Source: Salvelinus alpinus (taxonomy: Eukaryota > Chordata > Actinopteri > Salmoniformes > Salmonidae). From it: a stretch of 64,000 bases of DNA. Below are positions 1-11,097 of the stretch, piece by piece. The translations under genes and the position numbers were made by a program. The stretch covers positions 19,254,572 through 19,318,571 of the forward strand of contig NC_092091.1 of the NCBI RefSeq assembly GCF_045679555.1, in the 5' to 3' direction. How positions within the stretch are numbered: the stretch's first letter is position 1; each line of letters opens with the position of its first letter. The notes below the pieces were generated by a model, which worked only from the letters and a program-made list of their open reading frames with translations, was not told where the DNA came from and searched no databases.

Positions 1-1278
1 CTTCTTAATGCGTTTGAGCCAATCAGTTGTGTTGTGACAAGGTAGGGGTGGTATACAGAATATAGCCCTATTTGGTAAAAGACCAAGTCCATATTGTGGC
101 AAGAACAGCTCAAATAAGCAAAGAGAAACGACAGTCCATCACTACTTTAAGACATGAAGATCAGTCAATATGGAACATTTCAAGAACTTTGAAAGTTTCT
201 TCAAGTGCAGTCACAAAAACCATCCAAGCACTATGATGAAACTGGCTCTCATGAGGACCGACCACAGGAAAGGAAGACCCAGAGTTACCTCTGCTGCAGA
301 GGATAAGTTCATTAGAGTTCACTGCACCTCAGATTGCAGCCCAAATAAATGCTTCACAGAGTTCAAGTAACAGACACATTTCAACATCAACTGTTCAGAG
401 GAGACTGCATGAATCAGGCCTTCATAGTCGAATTGCTTCAAAGAAACCACTACTAAAGGACACCAATAATAAGAAGAGACTTGCTTGGGCCAAGAAACAA
501 GAGCAATGGACATTAGACCGGTGGAAATCTGTCCTTTGGTCTGATGAGTCAAAATTTGAGATTTTTGATTCCAACCACGGTGTCTTTGTGAGATGCAGAG
601 TAGGTGAACGGATGATCTCCGCATGTGTGGTTCCCACCGTGAAGCATGGAGGAGGAAGTGTGATGGTGTGAGGGTGCTTTGCTGGTGACACTGTCAGTGA
701 TTTATTTAGAATTCAAGGCACACTTAACCACCATGGCTACCACAGCATTCTACAGCGATGCGCCATCCCATCTGGTTTGCCCTTAGTGGGACTATCATTT
801 GTTTTTCAACAGGACAATGACTCAAAACACACCTCCAGGCTGTGTAAGGGCTATTTGACCAATAAGGAGAGTGATGGAGTGCTGCATCAGATGGCATGGT
901 CTCCACAATCACCTGACCTCAACCAAATTGAAATGGTTTGGGATGAGTTGGACCGCAGAGTGAATAGCAGCCAACAAGTGCTCAGCATATGTGGGAACTC
1001 CTTCAAGACTGTTGGAAAAGCATTCCTCATGAAGCTGGTTGAGAGAATGTCAAGAGTGTGCAAAGCTGTCATCAAGGCAAAGTGTGGCTACTGTGAAGAA
1101 TCTCAAAAATAAAATATATTTTGATTTGTTTAACACCTTTTTTGGTTACTACATGATGCCATATGTGTTATTTCATAGTTTGATGTTTTCACTATTATTC
1201 TATATGTTGAAAATAGTAAAAATAAATAAAACCCTTGAATGAGTCAGTGAGTAGACACTTTTTACTGGTACTGTATAT
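1..1278 (+). mobile_element. Tc1-like DNA transposon, left end cut by window
   Basis: The sequence matches the complete copy at 41.84-43.28 kb of this window from near its base 310 to its right terminus (ACTGGTACTGTAT at 1265-1277). Fragments of a Tc1 transposase are readable on the plus strand: a helix-turn-helix part at 170-370, and the C-terminal catalytic part at 777-1112 containing FQQDND, WSPQSPDLNQIE and WDELDRR. Stop codons and frameshifts separate them, so the copy is dead. The Asn-Gln-Ile-Glu replaces the usual Asn-Pro-Ile-Glu. Confidence 0.88.
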
Positions 1279-2815
1279 TGTTACAGCAAAGTAATCCTGC
1301 AGCAACAACATTTCAACAATTCTGTTTATATATGAGTATGGGTTTTCAGTGATTTTATATAAATCACGAAGCTAATCTGCATTTCCTCCATTGCACAGCA
1401 ATTCTTACAAACAAAAGAGTGATCATACTAAGATCCAACTTTTGTACTACAGTGGGCGATAACAACGTCCTTCCAATCCTTCATACAGTATAAGTACAGT
1501 AGACATTATTTTCCAATACTGACAGACAACTCTCTCCCATCACAGACACTACAGTAATGCCCTGGAGACCCAATCCATTCCCAGTGCAGAGAACTCTTGT
1601 TCTAGAGAAGCTTAGCAGGATGAACGCTGTGAGGCTTTTTGTTGCCCCAGTTCCTCCCTGGTCTCCTGATGGTGAAGACAGTACTATCTGGGATCCTTGG
1701 GATGTCCCTACTCTAACTCTGACCTTATCTCCTATCCTTACTCCAACCCCAACCTTAACCATAACCCTTACCTAACCCTAAACTTAAACCTTACCTTAAC
1801 CATTTTAAATTTCAACTTCAATGGGGTAACGTCAGAGTTGGGATGTCCAATGGAGTCCGGATAGCAAGGACGAGAACGGACGCCAACAGGTATCGGAACA
1901 GGAAGACTGTGGCATGAACGAGTCGGGAATGGGTGGACGGGTGGAAAAATACCCTGGGAGTAGTCTGTCTGTCATGGATGCTTGACCACGGATTAGGGAT
2001 CTGACAGGGCGATCAGATATGAAGATGGGATAGGAAGAGCACGGCAGATGGTTCATTTGAGTGCCTCAAACACCTGTATGCTCCAGTGCTTATCACCTAA
2101 GAGAGTATTCTGAAAACAGAGTGTTTTGCTCATGCATCATCATTTGATTTTGACCATGCACACATATGCCCATACACCAACATGCACGCACGCACGGTAT
2201 GCAAGCATGCACACACGGACGCACACGCACACACACACACATGCATGCACCCACATTAGGGTTGCAAAGCTACCAGTAATGTACCGAAGTTACCGTAATC
2301 TTCTGTACTTTTGGTAATTAACAGGTAATCTATGGTAATCTATGGTAACTTTGGTAATTTATACTTGAATAACAAAAATAACAAAAAAATCTTATCTAGA
2401 ATTCATTTTTAATATCTGTTTCTAGTAGATATACCATATGGTTCAAGAGAAAATAACCTAATTAATGAAAAAAGCATCTAATCAACAATGGCATTATTTT
2501 CAGTTCACTCTGCAACTTTTCCAACTATTGACTTTTTTTACAACAGCCACCAGTTTGGCACAAAAACATTTACAACAAAGATATATTGAAAAATATATGA
2601 CAGCTAGAAATCAAAACTGGATGGTCTTCAGAGAAAGATGGGAGGGGTTGAGGGTAGCTGAAGGATGGGACTAAAAGCAAACAAAAGATAACTAATGTAA
2701 AATATACTGTTTCCGTAAAATGTATATAGTATGTATAAGTTGGAAGTAGAAGCCTAACAGGCTGACTACACCGCTCACGTCAAAATAAATGTAGAAATCA
2801 ATATTATTCAATTAT
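1279..2815. other. no gene; AT-rich sequence with simple repeats
   Basis: No coding signal. Degenerate telomere-like CCTAAC/CCTTAC units occur at about 1735-1800 and a CA-rich microsatellite at 2158-2245. From about 2258 a stretch beginning AGGGTTGCAAAG with repeated GGTAAT words resembles the end of a hAT-type element, but I could not find a matching opposite end. Confidence 0.5.
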
Positions 2816-3435
2816 TGCACCCACACTGCTTGCGCGCGCCAACGAGCGTCTGCGTTGCCAAGGGCTAAAATATAAGTCAGTTCTATTTCTGACGCAGATC
2901 GCGCTACAAGTCTTGCCTCTCACATCTCCTCATTGGTTTATTGAAGCAGGTACCCACGTGCCATCTCCTCATTGGTTATACCCACGTGGGTGACAGAAAG
3001 ACGAATGAGGTCAGTGGCGGTAATGCACCTAATTTATGAAAGTTGCAATCGCAATATAAAGTCAATAGAAGGAAAAAGCCTAGAAGGAGGAGAGATGACT
3101 AGAAACGATTCGGTTGACCGTTTTATTTGTGGATTAATAGTCGGAGTAGAGGACCTTGTGCATTTCAGGTAAAATAACAACTCAATGTTTATATCCCAGG
3201 ACAAATTAGCTAGCAACAGCAAGCTAGCTAGCTAAATTGCCATAAATGTTTAATGCTTTTCGACCTGTCTGTCCCCATATTCATGTAATTGGTTCAGAGT
3301 TTGTTTTGATATTTTAGCCTGCGTGTTGTGATCGCGTTTGGTATGGGGGGACAAAATAAATATATGCACGATGGTACACGATGGTGCACCCACGCAGCCG
3401 GTTTGGGTTCCGTGTAAGTATTGTTGTCAATTAGT
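2815..3435 (+). repeat. dispersed repeat with promoter-like head, short exon and splice donor
   Basis: Two copies of a block with CTCATTGG (inverted CCAAT, at about 2930 and 2968) and two CACGTG E-boxes (about 2955 and 2983) stand ahead of an ATG at 3095. The ATG opens 24 codons (MTRNDSVDRF...VHF) ending in CAG followed by GTAAAA at 3169, a good splice donor. I recognise the segment as one that recurs widely in salmonid genomes. No downstream exon is visible here, so this is a repeat carrying the 5' end of some transcript rather than an intact gene. Confidence 0.5.
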
Positions 3436-3505
3436 TAACTCCAATTAGGGGAGTGGTGGGGTAGGCTCAGGGGAAAGTAATAAAGGAGGAAAATATTTAC
3501 AAAAT

Positions 3506-3765
3506 GTACAGTACCAGTCAATGTTTTTTCTTAATTTTTACTATTTTCTACATATAATAATAGTGAAGAGATCAAAACTGTGAAATAACACATACAGAAT
3601 TATGTAGTAACCCAAAAAGTGTTAAACAAATCAAAATATGTTTTAGATTTTAGATTCTTCAAAGTAGCCACCCTTTGCCTTGATGACAGCTTTGCACACT
3701 CTTGGCATTCTCTCAACCAGCTTCACCTGGAATGCTTTTCCAACAGTCTTGAAGAGTGTATGAAG
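3506..3765 (-). mobile_element. Tc1-like transposon end fragment
   Basis: Starts with the terminal sequence ACAGTACCAGTCAA and is the reverse complement of the right end of the element at 1-1278, including the transposase C-terminal codons. It breaks off at about 3765. A short direct duplication (GATATGAAGTATGTTTG at about 3768 and 3825) follows. Confidence 0.8.
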
Positions 3766-4031
3766 AGATATGAAGTATGTTTGAGTGATGAATCAGAGTT
3801 CTACAGACAGCCCTCTCTCTGAGAGATATGAAGTATGTTTGGGTGATGAATAGAGTGTGAGACACTCCCAGGTCTATAATCACACTGATAGCACACTCCT
3901 GTAATTGTCACCTGGTACACTTTAACGCCTCATCTCAGCATTGTTGCAGCTGGCGTAGGCACGCCACACCAATAAATAAATATACATTCCTACACTTACG
4001 TTGAGAGTAAGCACCCTGTTTTTACTGTGTG

Positions 4032-4202
<171 letters not shown>

Positions 4203-5110
4203 ATTATTTTTCCCATGGCATTTTCTAAATAAAAAAGAGTTAGTAGAATAATGAATGTCTACAATATATGAAATATAAAAAACACTGGAAACTGGAAACA
4301 CTCCAGTTGCAATGGGGTCAGCCTATTTACTAATGCTATGATGCTATGGCTGGCTTAGCTTCTTGGTGCTAAGCACGCTTTAATTGTTTGGAAATGAGCC
4401 ACCTCCCCCTCCCACTCTGTGTTCTTATCACACTGATCCAGGGATGGAGCTTCCCGAAAACAGCCCTCCCCCTCCACCCTCTACTCCGCTCTGCTCCACG
4501 GCCCATAGTCCTTTTCTGAATCCCGGCTCCATCCGCAAAGCATTCTGGGAGGATGGTCACAAAAAGTGGTGAGGGACGTAACAGTTCAAAGGCAGACCCT
4601 TGCCATAGAGTCTATGTACTGACCAGTTTATAACAATTCAATAGAATGGAATGAGTAGCTTCAAGTTAGTTGCTACCATCATTGTATTTCTCAGTCCTCC
4701 TATGAGACATGATTCTAGTGTGTGAAAGTCGACGCTTCAAGAAATGGTTGAGAAATTTCACACACTTTTCTGTTGACACACATTCATAGACAGACAAAGC
4801 ACACACTGCAACCACTAATGCCACAGCACGAGTTAATGAAAATAGTCCAGCTGCAGGCCTAATAGTTAGAGTAGTGAGACTGTGATTTATTCGTTTTGAA
4901 GGAGCTGTTCATATATGTAGGTCCTAGACTGTAATGTCTGCTCTTTTGTTTTCCTACCAGGGGTTGAAGAGACAAAGCAAAACACAGATTCTGTTTGAGT
5001 TGCCAACTGGAGAAATGAACTGTAAACACTCTGCATACCTCCTATTTCGCCACGCTGAGTATAGTAGGGATGCCAGAAAACAATTACATTACTCTTCTCT
5101 GGTTGTCTGA
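4203..5110. other. no gene or recognisable repeat
   Basis: Unique-looking intergenic DNA. A pyrimidine-rich CCTCCCCC stretch lies near 4400-4500. No splice-bounded coding segment was recognised. Confidence 0.5.
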
Positions 5111-5685
5111 GCGAGATGGATGTGAGGAGTGCATGGAGGAGAGGGGGAGGATGGAGGAGAGGAGCGGGGCGAAGATGGAGGAGAGGAGAGGATAGAGGAT
5201 AGAAGAGGATGGAGGAGAGTAGAGGAGGAGGATGGAGGAGAGGAGGAGAAGGATGGAGTAGAGGAGAGGGGGAGGATGGAGGAGAGGAGAAGAGAAGGCT
5301 GGAGGAGAGGGGGAGGATGGAGGAGAGGAAAGGGGGAGGATGGAGAAAAGGAGAGGGGAGGATGGAGGAGAGGATGAGGATGAGGATGGAGGATGGAGGA
5401 TGAAGATGGAGGAGGGGAGGAGGAGAGGAGAGTGGGAGGATGGAGGAGAGAAGAGGGGGAGGAGAGGAGAGTGGGAGGAAGTGGAAGGGGGGCGATGGAG
5501 GAGATGAGAGGGGGAGGAAGGAGCAGAGGAGGAGAGTGGGAGGACAGGAGGAGGGGATGAGAGGAGAGTGGGAGGATGGAGGAGAAGGGGAAGGATGGAG
5601 GAGAGGGGAGGATGGAGGAGAGGAGAGAGGGAGGGGGAAGGATGGAGGAGAGGGGAGGATGGAGGAGAGGAGAGGGTAAACATGG
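5110..5685 (+). repeat. purine-only minisatellite (GGATGGAGGAGA type)
   Basis: About 570 bp with nearly no pyrimidines except the T of GGATGG. It is built from irregular 13-30 bp units such as GAGGATGGAGGAGAGG. It opens long Pro/Ser/Leu frames on the minus strand (up to about 313 codons), which are low-complexity and have no gene features. Confidence 0.95.
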
Positions 5686-5689
5686 TTCT

Positions 5690-6190
5690 GCTGGCCAGAG
5701 ACAAGAGAAATCAGCCTGGGAAATGATACAGCTGCCACTCTGCTGCCTGTGCTGGATGGGATGGATGGGCTGGATGTGCTGGGTGGTTGGGTTGAATGGA
5801 AACATGTGATGCCACAGACAAAAGCCACACTGACTGCCTGTCACAGAGCAGAGGACACTCCAAATAAACATCCTAGTGACGTGCCGCAATACAGTGACTG
5901 GCTGGCTGGCTGGTTGGCTGTTCGTTGAGTAGTTGTTGGAAGCTAGGAGTAAACACTGTCTTTTAGTGGAAGAGGTGGAGTGTGTATGCATGCGTGTGCG
6001 TGTGTGTGTGGAGGATGCAGGGTGCTGGAAGGGTTGTCACTATTTACCCCAGCCAATATTTGCTATATCATAATAATTTATGAAAACAAAAATTTGCTTT
6101 TTGGTCTCAATTTAAGGTTTAGCATAAGGTTAGCAGTGTGGTTACGGTTAGGATTAGGTTTAGGTTTAAAATCTGATTTTAAGAAGAGCA
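5690..6190. other. no gene; short telomere-like run
   Basis: Unique-looking sequence with GGCT repeats at about 5898-5920 and degenerate GGTTAG/GGTTTAG words at about 6110-6170. Nothing else recognised. Confidence 0.45.
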
Positions 6191-6194
6191 ATTG

Positions 6195-6525
6195 TAGAAA
6201 TAGGTGGGGTTTACCTGTAGCTCAGTGTGCCCTCGTCTTCGAGCTTCAGCCCTCCTACTTCCCCTTGGATTGCTCCAAGATAGCCTACCTCATCAAGCTG
6301 ATGTCCGGGAGGGCTCTCACCTGGGCTACTGTCGTATGGGAACAGCGCTCGTCTTGAGGGGTTCATGGGAGAAGTGAGGAAGGTCTTTGATGCCCCATTC
6401 TCTGGGCGAGAGGCCGCCCGGAAGCTAATCCAGCTTCGGCAGGACTCCCGCAGTGTAGCTGATTATGTGGTGGATTTCTGCACGTTGGCAGCGGAGAGTG
6501 CTTGAAATCAAGAGGCACTGTTCAA
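6195..6525 (+). pseudogene. LTR-retrotransposon gag fragment (Ty3/gypsy type)
   Basis: Reading across one frameshift near 6356, the translation has the retrotransposon capsid pattern: a segment with YFPLDCSKIAYLIKLMSG, then ALTWATVVWE, then VRKVFDAPF and ADYVVDF. This is a different gag lineage from the one at 7.2-7.6 kb. Both ends are lost. Confidence 0.7.
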
Positions 6526-6529
6526 TATT

Positions 6530-7000
6530 GTGGCAGACGGCAGGGAGAGGTGAGGGGAGTGGTAATTGAGGGGAGATATCTTGCAGGTCGCTGGCTCCAC
6601 CCACGAGCCTTATACGGACTTCCTGCCCCAATGAGGTTGTTCATCGTTAAGCCAGGGAGTGCTTGGGGATAAAGGAGGAAGCAGCCTGCACAAAGGGGCA
6701 GAGTAGGAGAGAGCCAAGTGCCTTATGAAGAGTGAGAGAAGAGAGAACTATATCTTTGTGATTACCCGTTGTGACCTAGACTGTCGGACTAACCCCCTTG
6801 TGTACAAGACCGGATTGGCTGAGGACCCGAGTGTGAGGATTACCCCTGGAAAACGGAACGAACAACGGAAACAGCTTGAATTCCCCCTCTTCCCCAATAT
6901 CTCTAATAAACCCCCCATATCCATTCTATTTGTGCTACTGGTGCATGTTTTGTTGTTGAACTTGGTGATGTGGAAACCCCACACCCTTGAGCCTGCTACA
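6530..7000 (+). repeat. probable LTR of a gypsy element
   Basis: Non-coding stretch with an AATAAA signal (6905-6910) that ends in CTACA at 7000, immediately before TGGTGGAGAATGCGGGC, a typical start of the leader and primer-binding region in fish gypsy elements. The left limit is approximate, and I see no second copy of this LTR in the window. Confidence 0.5.
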
Positions 7001-7024
7001 TATGGTGGAGAATGCGGGCAAAGC

Positions 7025-7601
7025 AAACCAAGTACAATAACTAAACAGACACAGAGCACAATGGAAGTGTTGTTGAGACAGCTGGTGAAGGCGAACATAG
7101 CACAGCAGGCTATGCATCAGGAGCTGCTGGAAGAACAGCGTCAGCAGACTTCTCTCCTGCAAGCTGAACTCAGCCAGCTGACAGCCGCCCGGCATAGCGG
7201 CGGGCGCAGCATTCTCTCGTCCCAAACCTAGTAGGTTAATATTGAAGCTGACAGAGGCTGACGACATCGAGGCTTACCTACAAGCCTTCGAAAGGACGGC
7301 GGCTGGGGAGAAATGGCTCCATGAGCAATGGGCCAGCCTGCTAGCACCTTTCCTATCAGGCGTGGCACAGAAGACCTATCAGGATCTGACGGTTGACCAG
7401 GCGACGCATTACGAGGTGCTGATAAAGGAGATCCTGTGCCGCTATGGTTACACCCTGATTAACAGGGCAGAAAGATTCCATGATTGGGCGTATGATCTTA
7501 CAGTATCCCCCGATCACCAAATGCATGATCTAATTAGGCTGGCCAAGAGCTGGCTAACTGCTGAACCCATAACGTTCACGACCATCGAGAAAGCTTACTG
7601 A
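7025..7601 (+). pseudogene. gypsy gag with SCAN-like capsid domain
   Basis: The frame at 7242-7601 encodes a segment reading EADDIEAYLQAFERTA, WLHEQWASLLAPFLSG, then VLIKEILCRYG. This is the SCAN-like gag fold shared by a group of vertebrate gypsy elements and the source family of SCAN zinc-finger domains. An upstream frame (to 7231) gives a Gln-rich coiled coil, typical of the gag N-terminus. A stop separates the two, so the gene is broken. Confidence 0.72.
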
Positions 7602-7998
7602 TGGCATGCTGAGCTGAGGAGAGTGGTCCTTCCCCTGTCACACCGGTAAGAGGCAACGGAAAGAACACCACGGCACTTTTGTACTCCGAGAGTATGGTGA
7701 CCCTGATCCGACCTGACTTCGCCCAGTCCCAGAACCTGATGGACACTGTGGCCATCACATGCATACACAGTGAGACCAAGGACTACCCTACCACACTCCT
7801 CCACCTACAGACCACAAAGGGACAACACGCAGGACCAGTGGGAGTCGTCCCAAACATGCCTGTACCGGTCCTTATCAAAAGGGATTTCCAGTTGTTCCGC
7901 CAACTGTGCACCAGTATGTCCGGTGACGTGGGGAACCCGAGGGAACCAGAAGGGAGGAGGAAGCCGGAGACGTGGGAGGGACACCAGAAAGAGTGATG
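7602..7998 (+). pseudogene. gypsy protease region, catalytic triad lost
   Basis: The frame at 7679-7996 continues the same element. The expected aspartic protease Asp-Ser-Gly site before MVTLIRPDFA reads Tyr-Ser-Glu, so the catalytic Asp and Gly are both replaced. The frame ends where antisense LINE sequence begins at about 8000. Confidence 0.65.
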
Positions 7999-7999
7999 C

Positions 8000-9832
8000 C
8001 CGGATGTGTGGACCTATTGGGGCGGTAAGGAAATTGGAGTGGGTCTAGGGTGTCAGGTAGGATGGAGGTGATATGGTCCTTGACTAGTCTCTCAAAGCAC
8101 TTCATGATGACGGAAATGAGTGCTATTAGGCGATAGTCATTTAGCTCAGTTACCTTAGCTTTCTTGGGAACAGGAACAATGGTGGCCCTCTTGAAGCATG
8201 TGGGAACAGCAGACTGGGATAAGGGTTGATTAAATATGTCCTTAAACACACCAGCCAGCTGGTCTACGCATGCTCTGAGGACGCGGCTGGGGATGCCGTC
8301 TGGGCTGGAAGCCTTGGGAGGGTTAACACGTTTAAATGTTTTACTCACATTGGCTGCAGTGAAGGAGAGCCCGCAGGTTTTGTTAGCGGGCCGTGTCAGT
8401 GGCACTGTATTGTCCTTAAAGCGAGCAAAGAAGTTGTTTAGTTTGTCTGGGAGCAAGACATCGTGGTCCGCGACGGGGCTGGTTTTCTTTTTGTAGTCCG
8501 TGATTGACTGTAGACCCTGCCACATACGTCTTGTGTCTGAGCCGTTGAATTGCGACTCTACTTTGTCTCTATACTGACGCTTAGCTTGTTTGATTGCCTT
8601 GCGATGGGAATAGCTACACTGTTTGTATTCGGTCATGTTTCCGGTCACCTCGCAATGATTAAAAGCAGTGGTTCGCGCTTTCAGTTTTGCGCGAATGGTG
8701 CCATCAATCCACGCTTTCTGGTTGGGGAATGTTTTAATAGACGCTGTGGGTAAAACATCACTGATGCACTTGCTAATAAACTCGCTCACCGAATCAACGT
8801 ATTCATCAATGTTATTGTCCGACACTATGCGGAACATATCCCAGTCCACGTGATCGAAGTAATCTTGAAGCGTGGAATCCGATTGGTCGGACCCGCATTG
8901 AACAGACCTGAGCACGGGCGCTTCCTGTTTTAGTTTCTGTCTATAGGCTAGGAGCAACAAATGGAGTCGTGGTCAGATTTTCCGACAGGAGGGTGGGGGA
9001 GGGCTTTATATGCGTTGCGGAAGTTAGAATAACAATGATCCAGGGTTTTGCCAGACCGGGTCGCGTGTTCGATATGCTGATAAAATTTAGGTAGCCCTGT
9101 TTTCAGATTAGCATTGTTAAAATCCCCAGCTACAACAAATGCAGCCTCAGGATATGTGGTTTCCAGTTTACATGTTGATGTGTCTGCTTGGGGGGGGATA
9201 TACTGTGATTATGATCGAAGAGAATTCTCCTGGTAGATAATGTGGCATTTGATTGTAAGGAATTCTAGGTCAGGTGAACAAAAGGACTTGAGTTCCTGTA
9301 TGTTGTTATGATCACACCACGTCTCGTTAATCATAAGGCTTACATCCCCGCCCTTCTTCTTACCAGAGAGATGTTTGTTTCTGTCGGCGCGATGCGTGAA
9401 GAAACCAGGTGGCTGTACCGGCTCTGATGACATATTCCGAGTGAGCTATGTTTCCATGAAACAAAGAACGTTACAATCTCTGATGTCTCTCTGGAAGGCA
9501 ACCCTTGCTCGGATTTCGTCTACCTTGTTGTCAAGAGACTGGACATTGGCGAGTAATATGCTCGGGAACGGTGCGCGATGTGCCCGTCTACGGAGCCTGA
9601 CCAGCTGGGTGGTGGACCAAACAGAGGATCCGCTTCGGGAAAGTTGTATTCCTGGTCGTAATGTTGGTGAGTTGACGTTGCTCTTAAATCCAATAGTTCC
9701 TCTCAACTGTATGTAATAAAACCTAAGATTTCCTGGGGTAACAATAACACATAAAAAAATGAAATACTGCATAGTTTCCTAGGAATGCGAAGCAAGGCGG
9801 CCATCTCTGTCGGTGCCGGAAGTAAACGTTGC
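8000..9832 (-). mobile_element. non-LTR retrotransposon fragment (RSg-1/L2-like), 3' half missing
   Basis: Minus-strand endonuclease pieces (9446-9772, with LLANVQSLDNKVDE; 9209-9433) are followed by the linker and first part of the reverse transcriptase (to about 8008, ending YRPNRST). It lacks the RT catalytic part, 3' UTR and tail. That is the opposite of normal LINE 5' truncation, so it was cut after insertion. It sits inside LTR-retrotransposon sequence. The long frame 7875-8960 reads through the breakpoint into non-LINE DNA. Confidence 0.85.
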
Positions 9833-9839
9833 GCACCTC

Positions 9840-10085
9840 CGTGTATCAACCTCCGACCTATGGAATGGTGGAAAGATTCAATCAAACTCTAAAGCAGATG
9901 ACAAAAAAAGGTGATGAGGCTGACAGAAAGAACTGGGACCAGCCGTGAAGTGCCCCAAGCTTCAACAGGATTCTCTCCCTTCGAACTCCTGTATGGGAGA
10001 CGACCCCGAGGACTGCTGGAAGTGGCTAAAGAATCATTGGGAACAGCAACCGTCGCCCCACCGAACCTTGGTGGAGCACGTGGGA
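9840..10085 (+). pseudogene. gypsy integrase fragment
   Basis: Translation across small frameshifts gives the end of a retroviral-type integrase core (MVERFNQTLK, then STGFSPFELLYGRRPRG, then a QPSPHRTLVEHV segment). The DDE residues upstream are missing because antisense LINE sequence precedes it. Confidence 0.75.
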
Positions 10086-10104
10086 GAAATGAGAGATCGG
10101 ATGG

Positions 10105-10806
10105 CAACCCTGACGGCACCATCCGATTCTGTAATGATTTTAGGAAGGTAAATTATATCTCAAAGTTTGACGCCTACCCCATGCTCCGAATTTATGAATG
10201 AATCCAACGGCCCGATATATCAGCACGCTCGACCTGACAAAGGGTTTATGGCAGGTGCCCTTAGCTCCCGAGGCACGGGAGAAAACTGCTTTCGCCACCC
10301 CGGATGGTCTGTTCCATTACTAGAAGCTGACCTTTGGACTGCACGGGGCCATGGCCATCTTCCAGAGGTTGATGGCCTGTGTTCTCCGACCCCATCGGAA
10401 GTACACGGTGGCATACATTGATGATATTGTGATCCATGGGAGGGAGTGGGAGACCCATATAAACCAGGTGAGCGCGGTAGCACAGGCCTTATGGGTGGGG
10501 GGGCTAACTGCAAACCCAAAGAAATGTCGGCTTGGCCTGCGGGAGGCTGAGTACCTGGGGTACACGATTGGGAGGGGATGTGTCAAACACCAGGTGAAGA
10601 AAGTGCAGGCGATTCGTGACTGGCCTCACCCCATTACCAAGAAGCAGGTACGCACGTTTGTGGGGTTGACTAGTTACTACCTGAGATTTATTCCCCACTT
10701 TGTCTCCCTAACCAGTCCCCTGACAGATCTGACCAGGAGCTGTCTGCCCGCCCAGGTGAAGTGGACTGAGGAGACAGAGAAAACCTTCCAGGACCTGGAG
10801 GAGAGC
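10105..10806 (+). pseudogene. gypsy reverse transcriptase fragment
   Basis: Begins DGTIRFCNDFRKVN and, after a frameshift, continues at 10351-10806 with the catalytic motif YIDDIVIHGREWE, then GLTANPKKCRLGL, YLGYTIGRG and TFVGLTSYYLRFIPHF. The YIDD active site is intact, but several frameshifts lie upstream and no RNase H follows. It lies directly 3' of integrase sequence, an unusual order for gypsy elements. Confidence 0.85.
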
Positions 10807-10807
10807 C

Positions 10808-11095
10808 CGGGTACACCCTGCTCTGTTTCACCATCTTTGTGATTGTCTCCACTACCCTTAAGGTGTCGTCCATCTTCCCCATTATCCCCTGTGTATTTAT
10901 ATCAGCTCCTGCTTTTCCTCACTCTCTTTTCTCATCTTCCTGGTTTTTGACCCTTGCCTGTCCTGACCCTGTATCCACCCACCTGACCACTCTGACTGCC
11001 CCTGACCCTGCCCCTGAGTCTGCTTGCCATCCTATACCTTTTCCCCTGTTGCTGTAATAAACATTGTTACTTCGACACGGTCTGCATATGGGTCT
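10808..11095 (+). repeat. LTR-like segment
   Basis: Pyrimidine-rich segment starting near ACACCCTGCTCTGTTTCACC, with TATTTATA at about 10895 and AATAAACATTGTTAC at about 11056. I recognise it as the LTR type that accompanies salmonid gypsy elements. It abuts the RT fragment on one side and LINE sequence on the other. Confidence 0.5.
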
Positions 11096-11097
11096 TA

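Noticed and set aside
4887..5991. Three long overlapping minus-strand frames (206-313 codons) rich in Ser, Pro and Leu
   Set aside because: They exist because the purine minisatellite lacks stop codons on that strand. All three frames are open at once, and there is no domain, splice site or start context.
7875..8960. 361-codon minus-strand protein taken as a single gene
   Set aside because: It is LINE linker and RT sequence that reads across a breakpoint at about 8005 into antisense gypsy DNA.
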